Below are positions 33,766 to 41,349 of a stretch of 64,000 nt of DNA, in pieces. The stretch is from an archaeon (lineage in GTDB: Archaea > Nanobdellota > Nanobdellia > Woesearchaeales > UBA9642). Below the pieces are notes generated by a model. The model saw only the letters and a program-made list of their open reading frames with translations, searched no databases and was not told where the DNA came from. Numbering within the stretch: position 1 is the stretch's first letter; each line of letters begins with the position of its first letter. The position numbers and the translations under genes were made by a program. The DNA lies in NCBI GenBank assembly GCA_020057295.1, contig JAGVGF010000006.1:1-64000 (forward strand). Reading direction: 5' to 3'.

Positions 33766-35694
33766 TTAATCCATATCAAATGTTAAAGATTTGCTTCTTA
33801 TATTAGAGACCATTTTCTGGATAAATGCTTCTTTGCTAACACCAAACTTGACTTTACCATCAAGTGTTCTGACCGCTAGTGTATGATTTTCCATTTCCTT
33901 ATCACCAATAGTAATCATTAAGGGTATTTGTAGCAACTGTGCATCCCTAACTTTTTTAGGAGTACTTTCTGTACGTTCATCGACTTCTACACGAATACCG
34001 TGTCTATGCATTTCTGCTTGTAAATCTTTACAATACGCAGTATGCCTATCAGCTATAGGTAACAATTTAACTTGAACAGGACTAAGCCATAAAGGAAATT
34101 TACCAGCAAAGTGTTCCGTCATTATTCCAAAAAATCTTTCAAGAGATCCTAATATCGCTCTATGAATCATAACGGCATACTGCTTCTTACCATCATTATC
34201 AACATACATTGTCTCAAACCTTTGTGGCAAATTAAAATCAAGTTGACATGTTGGACACTGCCACTTTCGTCCTAATGCATCTTCTATATCTATATCAATT
34301 TTTGGACCATAAAATGCTCCGTCACCAGGCTTAACTTCATAAGGTATATCTGCCTTCTTCAATGCACTTGCAAGTATTCCTTCAGCCTGATCCCACAACT
34401 CTTTAGTTCCAAGCGACTTTTCTGGTTTCGTAGACAAATAATATTTTAATTTAAAATTAAATACTTCATTCCATACATATTTAATAAATTCTAGTACGCC
34501 AAATACTTCATCTTCTATCTGATCAAATCTACAAAATATGTGTGCATCATCTTGTGAAAATTTTCTAACTCTGACCATTCCTGTTAATGTCCCGGAAAAT
34601 TCGTTTCTATGCAATGAACAGAAATCTGCAATTCTTATAGGCAAATCCTTGTAACTTTTTACATCTCTATTATATATTAAACAGTGCGATGGACAATTCA
34701 TGGGTTTTAATGAAAATTCCTGACCCTCAATATCAAGTACAAACATATCGCTTCTATAATGTTCCCAATGTCCAGATGTTTCCCACAATTTTTTATTGTA
34801 CATTTGAGGAGTTATTACCTCTTTGTATCCTCTCTTTTGATATTCAGATCGTATAAAATTTAGTAATTCATTATATATTATCGTTCCGTTAAATAGAAAA
34901 AAAGGCGCTCCTGGAGAATATTCGTGAAAATAAACGAGATTCAAATCCTGTGTTAATTTTCTATGATCTCTCTTTTCCGCTTCTTCGAGTAATTTTAAGT
35001 AAGCATCTAAATCTTTCTTTTCAATAAATGCTGTACCATAAATTCTTTGAAGTTGTTTGTTATTACTATCTGCTCTCCAATATGCTCCAGCTACTTTCAT
35101 AAGCTTAACTGCTTTTAATTTAGAAGTTCTTGGAACATGAGGTCCTCGACATAAATCAAAGAATTCTCCTTGTTTATACATAGAAATTTTTTCAGTAGCA
35201 TCATCCATTGCTTCAATCATTTCAACTTTATAGTCATTTGTTGCAAACAATTTTAATGCATCACGCTTGGATAATTCTTCTCTATAAACCGGCAAATCTT
35301 CTTTAACGATTTTTTCCATTTCTGCCTCTATTGCTGCAAAGTCGTTAGTACTAAAAGTTTTTTCAGAATCAATATCATAATAAAACCCTTCCTCTACAAC
35401 TGGACCAATAGTTAATTTAATGTCAGGATACATTCGAGTTAATGCTTGCGCAAGCAAATGCGCACTACTATGTCTTATAACTTCTAATCCTTCTTTGTCT
35501 CTTCCAGTAATTATTTGTAACTGTGAATCTCCAGAAATTTTAGAGGACATGTCAACTAATTTGCCATTGACTTTTGCTGCTAACGCGGCCATTGCAAGTC
35601 TCGGACCAATCTTTTCAGCAATCTCCATAATAGAAGTTTCCTTAGGATACTCTGCTACATTACCATCAGGAAAAGTTATTTTAACAACACTCAT
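33766..35694 (-). CDS. thrS: Threonyl-tRNA synthetase, bacterial type
   Basis: 642-aa ThrRS charging tRNA-Thr. N-terminal TGS domain (1-62), editing/SAD domain with HSSAH (76-80) and the conserved zinc-site region, then the class II core: MNCPSH, motif 2 MVRVRKFSQDDAHIF, motif 3 RAILGSLERFFGIMTEH, and a C-terminal anticodon-binding domain (about 540-642). This is the bacterial/eukaryotic-type N-terminus, not the archaeal D-aminoacyl-tRNA deacylase-like one, so it was probably transferred. Its leader holds a tRNA anticodon-arm mimic. Confidence 0.96.
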   Translation of the reverse strand: MSVVKITFPDGNVAEYPKETSIMEIAEKIGPRLAMAALAAKVNGKLVDMSSKISGDSQLQIITGRDKEGLEVIRHSSAHLLAQALTRMYPDIKLTIGPVVEEGFYYDIDSEKTFSTNDFAAIEAEMEKIVKEDLPVYREELSKRDALKLFATNDYKVEMIEAMDDATEKISMYKQGEFFDLCRGPHVPRTSKLKAVKLMKVAGAYWRADSNNKQLQRIYGTAFIEKKDLDAYLKLLEEAEKRDHRKLTQDLNLVYFHEYSPGAPFFLFNGTIIYNELLNFIRSEYQKRGYKEVITPQMYNKKLWETSGHWEHYRSDMFVLDIEGQEFSLKPMNCPSHCLIYNRDVKSYKDLPIRIADFCSLHRNEFSGTLTGMVRVRKFSQDDAHIFCRFDQIEDEVFGVLEFIKYVWNEVFNFKLKYYLSTKPEKSLGTKELWDQAEGILASALKKADIPYEVKPGDGAFYGPKIDIDIEDALGRKWQCPTCQLDFNLPQRFETMYVDNDGKKQYAVMIHRAILGSLERFFGIMTEHFAGKFPLWLSPVQVKLLPIADRHTAYCKDLQAEMHRHGIRVEVDERTESTPKKVRDAQLLQIPLMITIGDKEMENHTLAVRTLDGKVKFGVSKEAFIQKMVSNIRSKSLTFDMD

Positions 35695-35705
35695 TCAAAT
35701 CACCC

Positions 35706-35722
35706 ACGCAATACAACTGCGT
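35706..35722 (-). promoter_or_regulatory. thrS leader hairpin mimicking the tRNA-Thr anticodon arm
   Basis: On the mRNA strand ACGCA-GUUGUAU-UGCGU forms a perfect 5-bp stem with a 7-nt loop. Loop positions 33-37 read UUGUA, identical to the tRNA-Thr(UGU) anticodon loop at 7365-7437. The hairpin ends next to GGGTGA, the ribosome-binding site of thrS. TTTTAAAA at 35745-35752 would start transcription almost exactly at the hairpin. Confidence 0.65.
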
Positions 35723-35802
35723 ATAATAGCAAAAATAGTCGAGATTTTAAAAGTTTATTATTATATTGAGAGTTTATCTAATAATAGATGTTATAATAGA
35801 TA

Positions 35803-36009
35803 TTATCCTCTTCTGTTCATTCGATGTTTACGAAAAAATAGATTTAGAAATAACAATATAAAAAAAATCACTAATGACACAATCATTCCTATCTGCAGTT
35901 CTGTCATATCAGAGAACTTTTTTCCACTGGTGGAAAAAACATATAGCAGCAAAGTAAATATTAAGAAGAATAAAATCATAAAAAAATATATTAGTTTACG
36001 TGTATTCAT
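35803..36009 (-). CDS. Small two-helix membrane protein
   Basis: 68 aa with two membrane helices (about 6-26 and 41-60) and a strongly basic end (RKHRMNRRG). TTTATAAAAAT about 23 bp upstream of the ATG supports expression. No family recognised. It follows the winged-helix gene by 25 bp and could share its transcript. Confidence 0.6.
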   Translation of the reverse strand: MNTRKLIYFFMILFFLIFTLLLYVFSTSGKKFSDMTELQIGMIVSLVIFFILLFLNLFFRKHRMNRRG

Positions 36010-36034
36010 AAAATATAAAAAATATTTTTATAAA

Positions 36035-36232
36035 TTATTTCTTATCAACTTTGTACATGAACGTATTTCTCTTGCCTGTGTTCTTGTACTTGATTATATT
36101 CGTCTTACGTAATTTTTTAAGACTCATAGTTACTGAGCCTATAGAAACTTTTAATTTTTCAGAAATTTCTCTAGATGTAAACCATTTACCTTTGTTTTTA
36201 CATAAAAAGTCGTATACTTCCTGTTGACCCAT
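36035..36232 (-). CDS. Small winged-helix regulator
   Basis: 65 aa consisting of one winged-helix domain: QQEVYDFLCKNKGKWFTSREISEKLKVSIGSVTMSLKKLRKTNIIKYK plus a wing. MarR/ArsR-like. Ribosome-binding site GGGGGT. Two palindromes with a shared TACATG core lie directly upstream, so autoregulation is likely. The downstream membrane protein may be its partner. Confidence 0.75.
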   Translation of the reverse strand: MGQQEVYDFLCKNKGKWFTSREISEKLKVSIGSVTMSLKKLRKTNIIKYKNTGKRNTFMYKVDKK

Positions 36233-36250
36233 TATAATAACCCCCGTTAA

Positions 36251-36309
36251 TACATGAAACTCATGTATAAAATATATGTTCTAAAATACATGAAACCAAG
36301 CATGTATTT
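36251..36309. promoter_or_regulatory. Two TACATG-type palindromes upstream of the winged-helix gene
   Basis: TACATGA-AAC-TCATGTA (36251-36267) and AAATACATG-N8-CATGTATTT (36284-36309). Both are perfect and share TACATG/CATGTA, about 33 bp apart centre to centre. Candidate operator pair for the adjacent winged-helix protein. Confidence 0.6.
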
Positions 36310-36344
36310 AAGCTTTTCCTTTTCACTCGATAGTTATAGCATAT

Positions 36345-36408
36345 GCAAAAAAAGACATCGTCAATATAATCGTCTTTTTTGCACCCTAAAAATGATAAAA
36401 TCATTTTT
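36345..36408. terminator. Two tandem hairpins downstream of the small-protein operon
   Basis: GCAAAAAAAGAC/GTCTTTTTTGC (36345-36382, 15-nt loop, one bulge) and AAAAATGAT-AAA-ATCATTTTT (36388-36408). Read on the minus strand they follow the stop of the 36461 gene and provide U-tracts, so termination is the simplest reading. A small RNA is possible. Confidence 0.45.
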
Positions 36409-36460
36409 ATGGTTTATAAATGTTGATTTATAAAGAATAAGCACAAAATAAGACGAAAAA

Positions 36461-36712
36461 TTAACGTTTAGGTTTAGTAAACAAGTTTACAACAACTTCA
36501 TAATCACTTTTTTTTACGTATAAGCTATTCATGCCATCAGATTGAAGTTCACTATCATGCTCAACTCTAAATGGAATGTTATTAGCTTGAAGAACAGCAA
36601 CCAAGTCTTTATCATGAGAATCCATACCAAACAATCCCGCATTTTCAATTAGCGTATATTGTATCCATCCTTCAGAATCCATTTTTTCCATCAATTTAGT
36701 TTTTTTATCCAT
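36461..36712 (-). CDS. Hypothetical 83-aa protein, DUF2007-like
   Basis: Start set at the ATG at 36712, which has AGGTGATTTT before it; the longer ORF-track version reads into the upstream gene. The core LVAVLQANNIPFRVEHDSELQ...NSLYVKKSDYEVVVNLF resembles the DUF2007 putative signal-transducing fold, a ferredoxin-like domain, but this is a weak match. Third gene of a compact three-gene operon. Confidence 0.7.
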   Translation of the reverse strand: MDKKTKLMEKMDSEGWIQYTLIENAGLFGMDSHDKDLVAVLQANNIPFRVEHDSELQSDGMNSLYVKKSDYEVVVNLFTKPKR

Positions 36713-36720
36713 AAAATCAC

Positions 36721-36855
36721 CTATAATACAAATCCTAAAACAATTGCTACTAATCCTACAGCAATAATAGCATATGCTATCCATAAATCCATACTTAAAT
36801 TTTTGAAATAATCAGAAAAACCATCAGAATCCAATGTTATTTTCTTATCTGCCAT
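36721..36855 (-). CDS. 44-aa single-helix membrane protein
   Basis: Too short for the ORF track. MADKKITLDSDGFSDYF, then one membrane helix (WIAYAIIAVGLVAIVLGFVL) ending the protein. Its TAG merges with the ribosome-binding site of the next gene and its ATG lies 1 nt after the preceding stop, so the three genes are translationally coupled. Confidence 0.65.
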   Translation of the reverse strand: MADKKITLDSDGFSDYFKNLSMDLWIAYAIIAVGLVAIVLGFVL

Positions 36856-36856
36856 C

Positions 36857-36988
36857 TTAATTCACACTTAAAGCTTTCATCGTCTTATTGCCACAATGTG
36901 GACATACCCATTCCTGAAATATACTATTACCAGAATTTAATTTTCCAGCCTTCTTCAATTCAGATTTACACTTTGAACATACTTCCAT
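36857..36988 (-). CDS. 43-aa zinc-ribbon protein
   Basis: Too short for the ORF track. MEVCSKCKSELKK and WVCPHCGNK supply two CxxC pairs for one zinc. Strong GAGGTGAATAGT site and a CTATATAAAC promoter (about 37021-37030). First gene of the three-gene operon with the 44-aa membrane protein and the 83-aa protein. Confidence 0.7.
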   Translation of the reverse strand: MEVCSKCKSELKKAGKLNSGNSIFQEWVCPHCGNKTMKALSVN

Positions 36989-37075
36989 ACTATTCACCTC
37001 TTGAATCTTAGAAAGACTTGTTTATATAGTTTATTAATTGAAAATTATAATAAAGCCATACTAATAATTTTATAA

Positions 37076-38170
37076 TTATCGTAGATGTATCTCAATTATA
37101 TCTCTATCCTGTAACTTGTGATCTAACATAAATCTTTGTCCAGGAAATTTTGAACTTTTACCCCAAACTCTACAGAATTTGAATTTTGAAACAAAATCTT
37201 TATGTAACTTATTACATATATCTTCAATTTTTGAATTTCTAGCTATAATTAACGGAATTTTTAGGTCTGCCTCTTTGCTTGGTTCCTTCAAATATATTCT
37301 TATTAAATCTAATTTTTCAAATATCAATTCTTTTAACTGCTCAATATAGATTTTGTCCTTTGCACTAATTGCTAAATCTGCTTTTAACTCAGTAACAATT
37401 TTTTCAACTTGTTTTTCTGTTGCTAAATCAATTTTATTTACAACAATGATTGCAGGAATATATTTTTTATTACCCTCTAAAACATCAATAAATTCATCAA
37501 CATCGATATCAGTTCTTATAATAATATCGGCATTATTTATCTTAAATTCTTTACATACAGATTTTATTGTTTCCTCATCAATCTTGGTCAATTTTACTGT
37601 ACTAGCAACCTTTATTCCACCATGCGAACCCTTAACTATCCTAACTTCCGGTTTCTTTTTATTTAATCTTAAGTGCGAATCATATATCTCTTTTTTTAAC
37701 ACGTCATAATGCTCAGGAGCATTCACATCAATAATTAATAGTGCTAAATCGGCAGATCTCATTACGGACAATACTTCCTTACCTCTTCCTGTTCCAGCTG
37801 CTGCACCTTTAACAATTCCTGGAACATCTAATATCTGAATTTTTGCATCACCAAAATGCATTATTCCAGGAACAACAGTTAATGTTGTAAATGCATAAGC
37901 AGCAGTTTTAGACTCTGCATTTGTTAAATCATTTAACAGAGTAGATTTTCCAACTGATGGAAATCCTACAAGAATTACTGTTCCATCGCCTGTTTTTCTA
38001 ACATCATAACCTTCCATCTTCTTGCCGCCAGAACCACGAGTTTCACGTTTTTCCTTAAGCTTGGCAAGTTTAGCCTTCATTAAGCCGACGGCATGTTGTG
38101 TACTTTTATTATATTTAGTCTTAGCAATTTGTGCTTCTATCTCTTGAATTTCTGAATTATATTCTACCAC
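37076..38170 (-). CDS. DRG-family GTPase
   Basis: 364-aa developmentally regulated GTP-binding protein (OBG superfamily). Helical N-terminus, G1 GFPSVGKST (about 69-77), G3 DVPG, an internal S5D2L-like insertion, G4 NKID, and a C-terminal TGS domain (about 300-364, VWGKSSKFPG...DRDIIEIHLR). DRGs bind translating ribosomes. GTG start at 38170 lies 26 bp after CTTTAAAAC, so it is probably leaderless. Confidence 0.93.
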   Translation of the reverse strand: MVEYNSEIQEIEAQIAKTKYNKSTQHAVGLMKAKLAKLKEKRETRGSGGKKMEGYDVRKTGDGTVILVGFPSVGKSTLLNDLTNAESKTAAYAFTTLTVVPGIMHFGDAKIQILDVPGIVKGAAAGTGRGKEVLSVMRSADLALLIIDVNAPEHYDVLKKEIYDSHLRLNKKKPEVRIVKGSHGGIKVASTVKLTKIDEETIKSVCKEFKINNADIIIRTDIDVDEFIDVLEGNKKYIPAIIVVNKIDLATEKQVEKIVTELKADLAISAKDKIYIEQLKELIFEKLDLIRIYLKEPSKEADLKIPLIIARNSKIEDICNKLHKDFVSKFKFCRVWGKSSKFPGQRFMLDHKLQDRDIIEIHLR

Positions 38171-38253
38171 AATGATGAATATTCTTAACTTGTTTTAAAG
38201 TTTTCGCGTTTAGAAGGATAAAATTTAAATATAACGTCTCCTAAAACCATTAT

Positions 38254-39198
38254 ATGAAAAAGGGGTACTCAATAATAATCATCTTTTCTATACTATTATT
38301 ATCTTTAAGAATAGTTAGTGCAGCTTATTCTTGTATGGATGGATCATCAGATACTCCTTGCGTGTGTGGTCATACTCCAAACTCTGCTCAAGGATACGGA
38401 CAAGTAATCATTGGTGGCGGTAATGTTTCTATAATATCATGCGATAATATTGATGATGATGCCTGCCCAGAAGATTTTATGGATCCAGTAACTAGACAAG
38501 TTGGTAATTGTAGTAGTTGTCCTGACCCTGATTGTACAGCAACAGTCAATGGAGGAGTGTTAGAAGACAGAACAGGTGCTCCTGTTGAGAAAGCTGTAAT
38601 AACTGGAAATCCTATTAAGTGGAATCAGAGTGCAAATCTTGAGCGTAGCAATTTGTCAACAAATGCTCAGGGTAACTTTACGCTTACAGCGTTAACTGGA
38701 ACATATTTTTTCAGTGCATCAAAAGGTGCTTATGATACTCAATTAATAGAAGCAACAGTTATAAGAGGAAAAACAGCAAGCATATATTTCAGATTAATTA
38801 ATGGTACATGTCATTCAGATTGTACAAACAGTTATGGTAGATGTAATCAGGCATGTGATGGTGTAAACTTTACTGATGGAATGTGTAGATTCTATAGTAC
38901 AGGAGCATCACCATTAAGGAATGATGCTGGTGCAGTAATATTTGATGGTAGCATAGCTTCTCAATGTAATAATAGAATGTTGAATACAGAAATAAGATTA
39001 GGTCAAAAAAATGCCACGGCAGCATATTTTATCAAATGTAATACCAATACAGCACCATACAGCAACGCACCGTACATTAAATACTATGCTACAGCCTCAA
39101 CAGATACTGGCACAATAAAGAATTTGATTAAAGTTGAAAAAATAGCCAAATATAATGATATACCTGTAAGAGTTGTTATAGCATATTGGCAATCATAA
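38254..39198 (+). CDS. Secreted Cys-rich protein with a carboxypeptidase-regulatory-like domain
   Basis: 314-aa exported protein. Signal peptide 1-23 (SA-AYS), a Cys-rich head (SCMDGSSDTPCVCGH, NCSSCPDPDCTA), a regulatory-like beta-sandwich (VLEDRTGAPVEKAVITGNP...GNFTLTALTGTYFFSASKGAYDT, about 118-180) and a second Cys-rich segment (CHSDCTNSYGRCNQACDG). Many cysteines suggest extracellular disulfides. First gene of the pilus-like locus, leaderless (ATTTAAATATA). Confidence 0.8.
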   Translation: MKKGYSIIIIFSILLLSLRIVSAAYSCMDGSSDTPCVCGHTPNSAQGYGQVIIGGGNVSIISCDNIDDDACPEDFMDPVTRQVGNCSSCPDPDCTATVNGGVLEDRTGAPVEKAVITGNPIKWNQSANLERSNLSTNAQGNFTLTALTGTYFFSASKGAYDTQLIEATVIRGKTASIYFRLINGTCHSDCTNSYGRCNQACDGVNFTDGMCRFYSTGASPLRNDAGAVIFDGSIASQCNNRMLNTEIRLGQKNATAAYFIKCNTNTAPYSNAPYIKYYATASTDTGTIKNLIKVEKIAKYNDIPVRVVIAYWQS

Positions 39199-39277
39199 TT
39201 GTAAACATTAACTTTAGCAAAATTTTTATACCAAATTCTATAGTTAGACACAATATTAGTAAAAAATGGGGTGAAGT

Positions 39278-39796
39278 GTGTTTAAGAGATTAAAAAAGAA
39301 AGGCTACTACTTCGTTATTGATGCGCTAATAGGAGCCACAATTATTTTCTTGTCATTAATGATTATATTAAATAGTGGTTCAAGACCTACAAAGGTGCAG
39401 TATAATTATGAAATGGCTGAAGAATATACTTCATTTATTATTAATACTAAAATGGAAGATTTAAACAGCGAATTGGTTCTACAAATGATTAATGACGGAC
39501 GTATTAAAGATACAAGACATAGTATTATAGAACAAGTTGACGAATTTGATTATAAGTCGATGAGTTCCGATGCTACAGCATTGGTTCAGAACATTACAGA
39601 ACCATTAATACCACAAAAATACGGATTTTCATACACGTTAATTAAAGGTGTCACACGAACACTAATTTACAGCAGGGCTTCTCCTGATATAAATAATGCT
39701 AAAATAGTTATTGCATCAAAAAAGATTACATTTCTTCAAATTGATAGTAGCACAATGTTTGGACCTGCACTTGTGGAGATTAAAATATGGGCATAA
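39278..39796 (+). CDS. Pilin-like membrane protein (minor pilin candidate)
   Basis: 172-aa protein with a basic leader (MFKRLKKKG) directly before one hydrophobic helix (YYFVIDALIGATIIFLSLMIIL), the arrangement of a type IV prepilin-like protein. The canonical Glu at position 5 is replaced by Asp. GTG start with GGGGTGAA upstream. The next gene overlaps its end by 10 bp. Confidence 0.7.
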   Translation: MFKRLKKKGYYFVIDALIGATIIFLSLMIILNSGSRPTKVQYNYEMAEEYTSFIINTKMEDLNSELVLQMINDGRIKDTRHSIIEQVDEFDYKSMSSDATALVQNITEPLIPQKYGFSYTLIKGVTRTLIYSRASPDINNAKIVIASKKITFLQIDSSTMFGPALVEIKIWA

Positions 39797-40815
39797 TATT
39801 AAACAATAAAGGTAAAATGAAAAAAAAGGCAATATTGTTCTCTCTTATATCTGTATTGATGTCTATATTGTTTATAACATTATTTTCTCAAACATTTAGC
39901 ACAGTATTAGAAGATAGGATACCCGGAAGCAACATCAGAATAAAAGTTATTGATGTATACACAAGAAATTTTGAAAATTATGCTTCTGAAAGTATAAAGA
40001 TATCAACATACAGGGTGTTAGAATCTTTAACATCGCGTGGTTCTAGTCAAGGATTTTATACTGATCAAAATGATTTCAATAGAAAATTTTACAATTGCAT
40101 GACTTGTGGAACATTTGATTGTTCAGGGTCAGTATTACAACAATGTCCTATGGGCACTTCAGGTTATGATTTAAATTCTAGAATGAAAAATATTTCCGAC
40201 TTATCATTAGCACAATTAAATATTAAGACAGAATATAAGATACACAATGTAACAATAAGACAGGATTACCCTTTCGAGGTCGAAGTTACAATAAATATCT
40301 CATATAATATAACAGATAACAGCGGTAGCGGATATTATGCTAAATGGATAAAAAATAAAGTGATAACTCAAAGTGTATCCATAATAGGATTAACAGATCC
40401 TTTGGCTAATATTAGTAGTTATGGAAATGTGTCAAGAAAAATTACAAAATATAACGGTGTATGTGTTTTTAATGAAACTTGCTGGAATCTCGCTAACACA
40501 ATTACATTCTATAATAGTAATGATTATAGATACTATGTTGGAGGAGTAGGATTTTTACAGAGATATTGGAATGATCTCACACCATCATCATGTTGTGGAC
40601 TGGAACGTATAATGCATCCAACAGAATTCAAAATAGCATTCCCAGTTTACAGAAATAATAGTTATATAGACCATTATTATTGGAATGGCACAAATAATTG
40701 CTCTTTTGGAAAAATACTAAATTATACGTTCAATGGAGATAGTGTAAGTTTAGATGAAGAAACAGCTGCAAGGTATAAAATCAGTGCATATGGAACAGAG
40801 TTTTGTAAACCTTAA
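39787..40815 (+). CDS. Single-helix secreted Cys-containing protein
   Basis: 342-aa protein with a short basic N-terminus (MGIILNNKGKMKKKA) and one membrane helix (about 15-36), followed by a large extracellular beta-rich domain. It has Cys clusters (NCMTCGTFDCSG, SSCCGLE) and many Asn-x-Ser/Thr sequons. Overlaps the previous gene. Likely a pilus-associated surface protein; no specific family recognised. Confidence 0.75.
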   Translation: MGIILNNKGKMKKKAILFSLISVLMSILFITLFSQTFSTVLEDRIPGSNIRIKVIDVYTRNFENYASESIKISTYRVLESLTSRGSSQGFYTDQNDFNRKFYNCMTCGTFDCSGSVLQQCPMGTSGYDLNSRMKNISDLSLAQLNIKTEYKIHNVTIRQDYPFEVEVTINISYNITDNSGSGYYAKWIKNKVITQSVSIIGLTDPLANISSYGNVSRKITKYNGVCVFNETCWNLANTITFYNSNDYRYYVGGVGFLQRYWNDLTPSSCCGLERIMHPTEFKIAFPVYRNNSYIDHYYWNGTNNCSFGKILNYTFNGDSVSLDEETAARYKISAYGTEFCKP

Positions 40816-40892
40816 ATCAAGTACTACTATATAATAATCAACAAACTTTTTATAGGCTCCTGGAGAATGTTTTTAAGCATAATCATTGAAAA

Positions 40893-41348
40893 ATGGGTGA
40901 AGAGGTAGTTAGAACAGGGGTGGATGATCTCTTAGACTTGTTAGCGCGTAGTGCTAAGATTCCACTTACTGAAGCTGCAGCTAAGTTAAAGGTAGATGTA
41001 GGAGTAATCCAGGCATGGGTAGATTTCTTAGTTGAAGAAGGTATAGTAGGCATAGAATACAGATTTACTACACCTTACATATATCTCAATAAAGCTGTTA
41101 ATGCTAAAAAAGTCGAAGAACTAGATAAAGAAGAGAATTATAATATACAATTTTTTAAGAAAAAATTCTGGGAAAAGGCCAAATCTAATAACATACCTGA
41201 AAGTCAAATAGAAATGTTGTGGAAAAATCATATAGTTCAAGCATTAGATATTCAAAAGAAATATTTCTATTTTGAGTCACAACGTAGGAAATTACAGAAA
41301 GCAGATGAGTTATGGAAAGAATATAGGGAGTTAATACAATACACTTAA
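40893..41348 (+). CDS. Winged-helix-like protein in pilus locus
   Basis: 151 aa. An N-terminal winged helix (VDDLLDLLARSAKIPLTEAAAKLKVDVGVIQAWVDFLVEEGIVGIEYRFTTPYIYL) is followed by a charged helical tail. It sits just before the 607-aa coiled-coil gene, with 1 nt between stop and start. Similar domains occur near archaeal pilus genes; it may be structural rather than DNA-binding. Confidence 0.75.
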   Translation: MGEEVVRTGVDDLLDLLARSAKIPLTEAAAKLKVDVGVIQAWVDFLVEEGIVGIEYRFTTPYIYLNKAVNAKKVEELDKEENYNIQFFKKKFWEKAKSNNIPESQIEMLWKNHIVQALDIQKKYFYFESQRRKLQKADELWKEYRELIQYT

Positions 41349-41349
41349 T

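Noticed and set aside
35420-36112. 230-aa plus-strand ORF antisense to thrS and the downstream small genes
   Set aside because: It covers the 5' end of thrS, its leader and two credible minus-strand genes. Its protein has no recognisable pattern and no ribosome-binding site; it is a shadow ORF.
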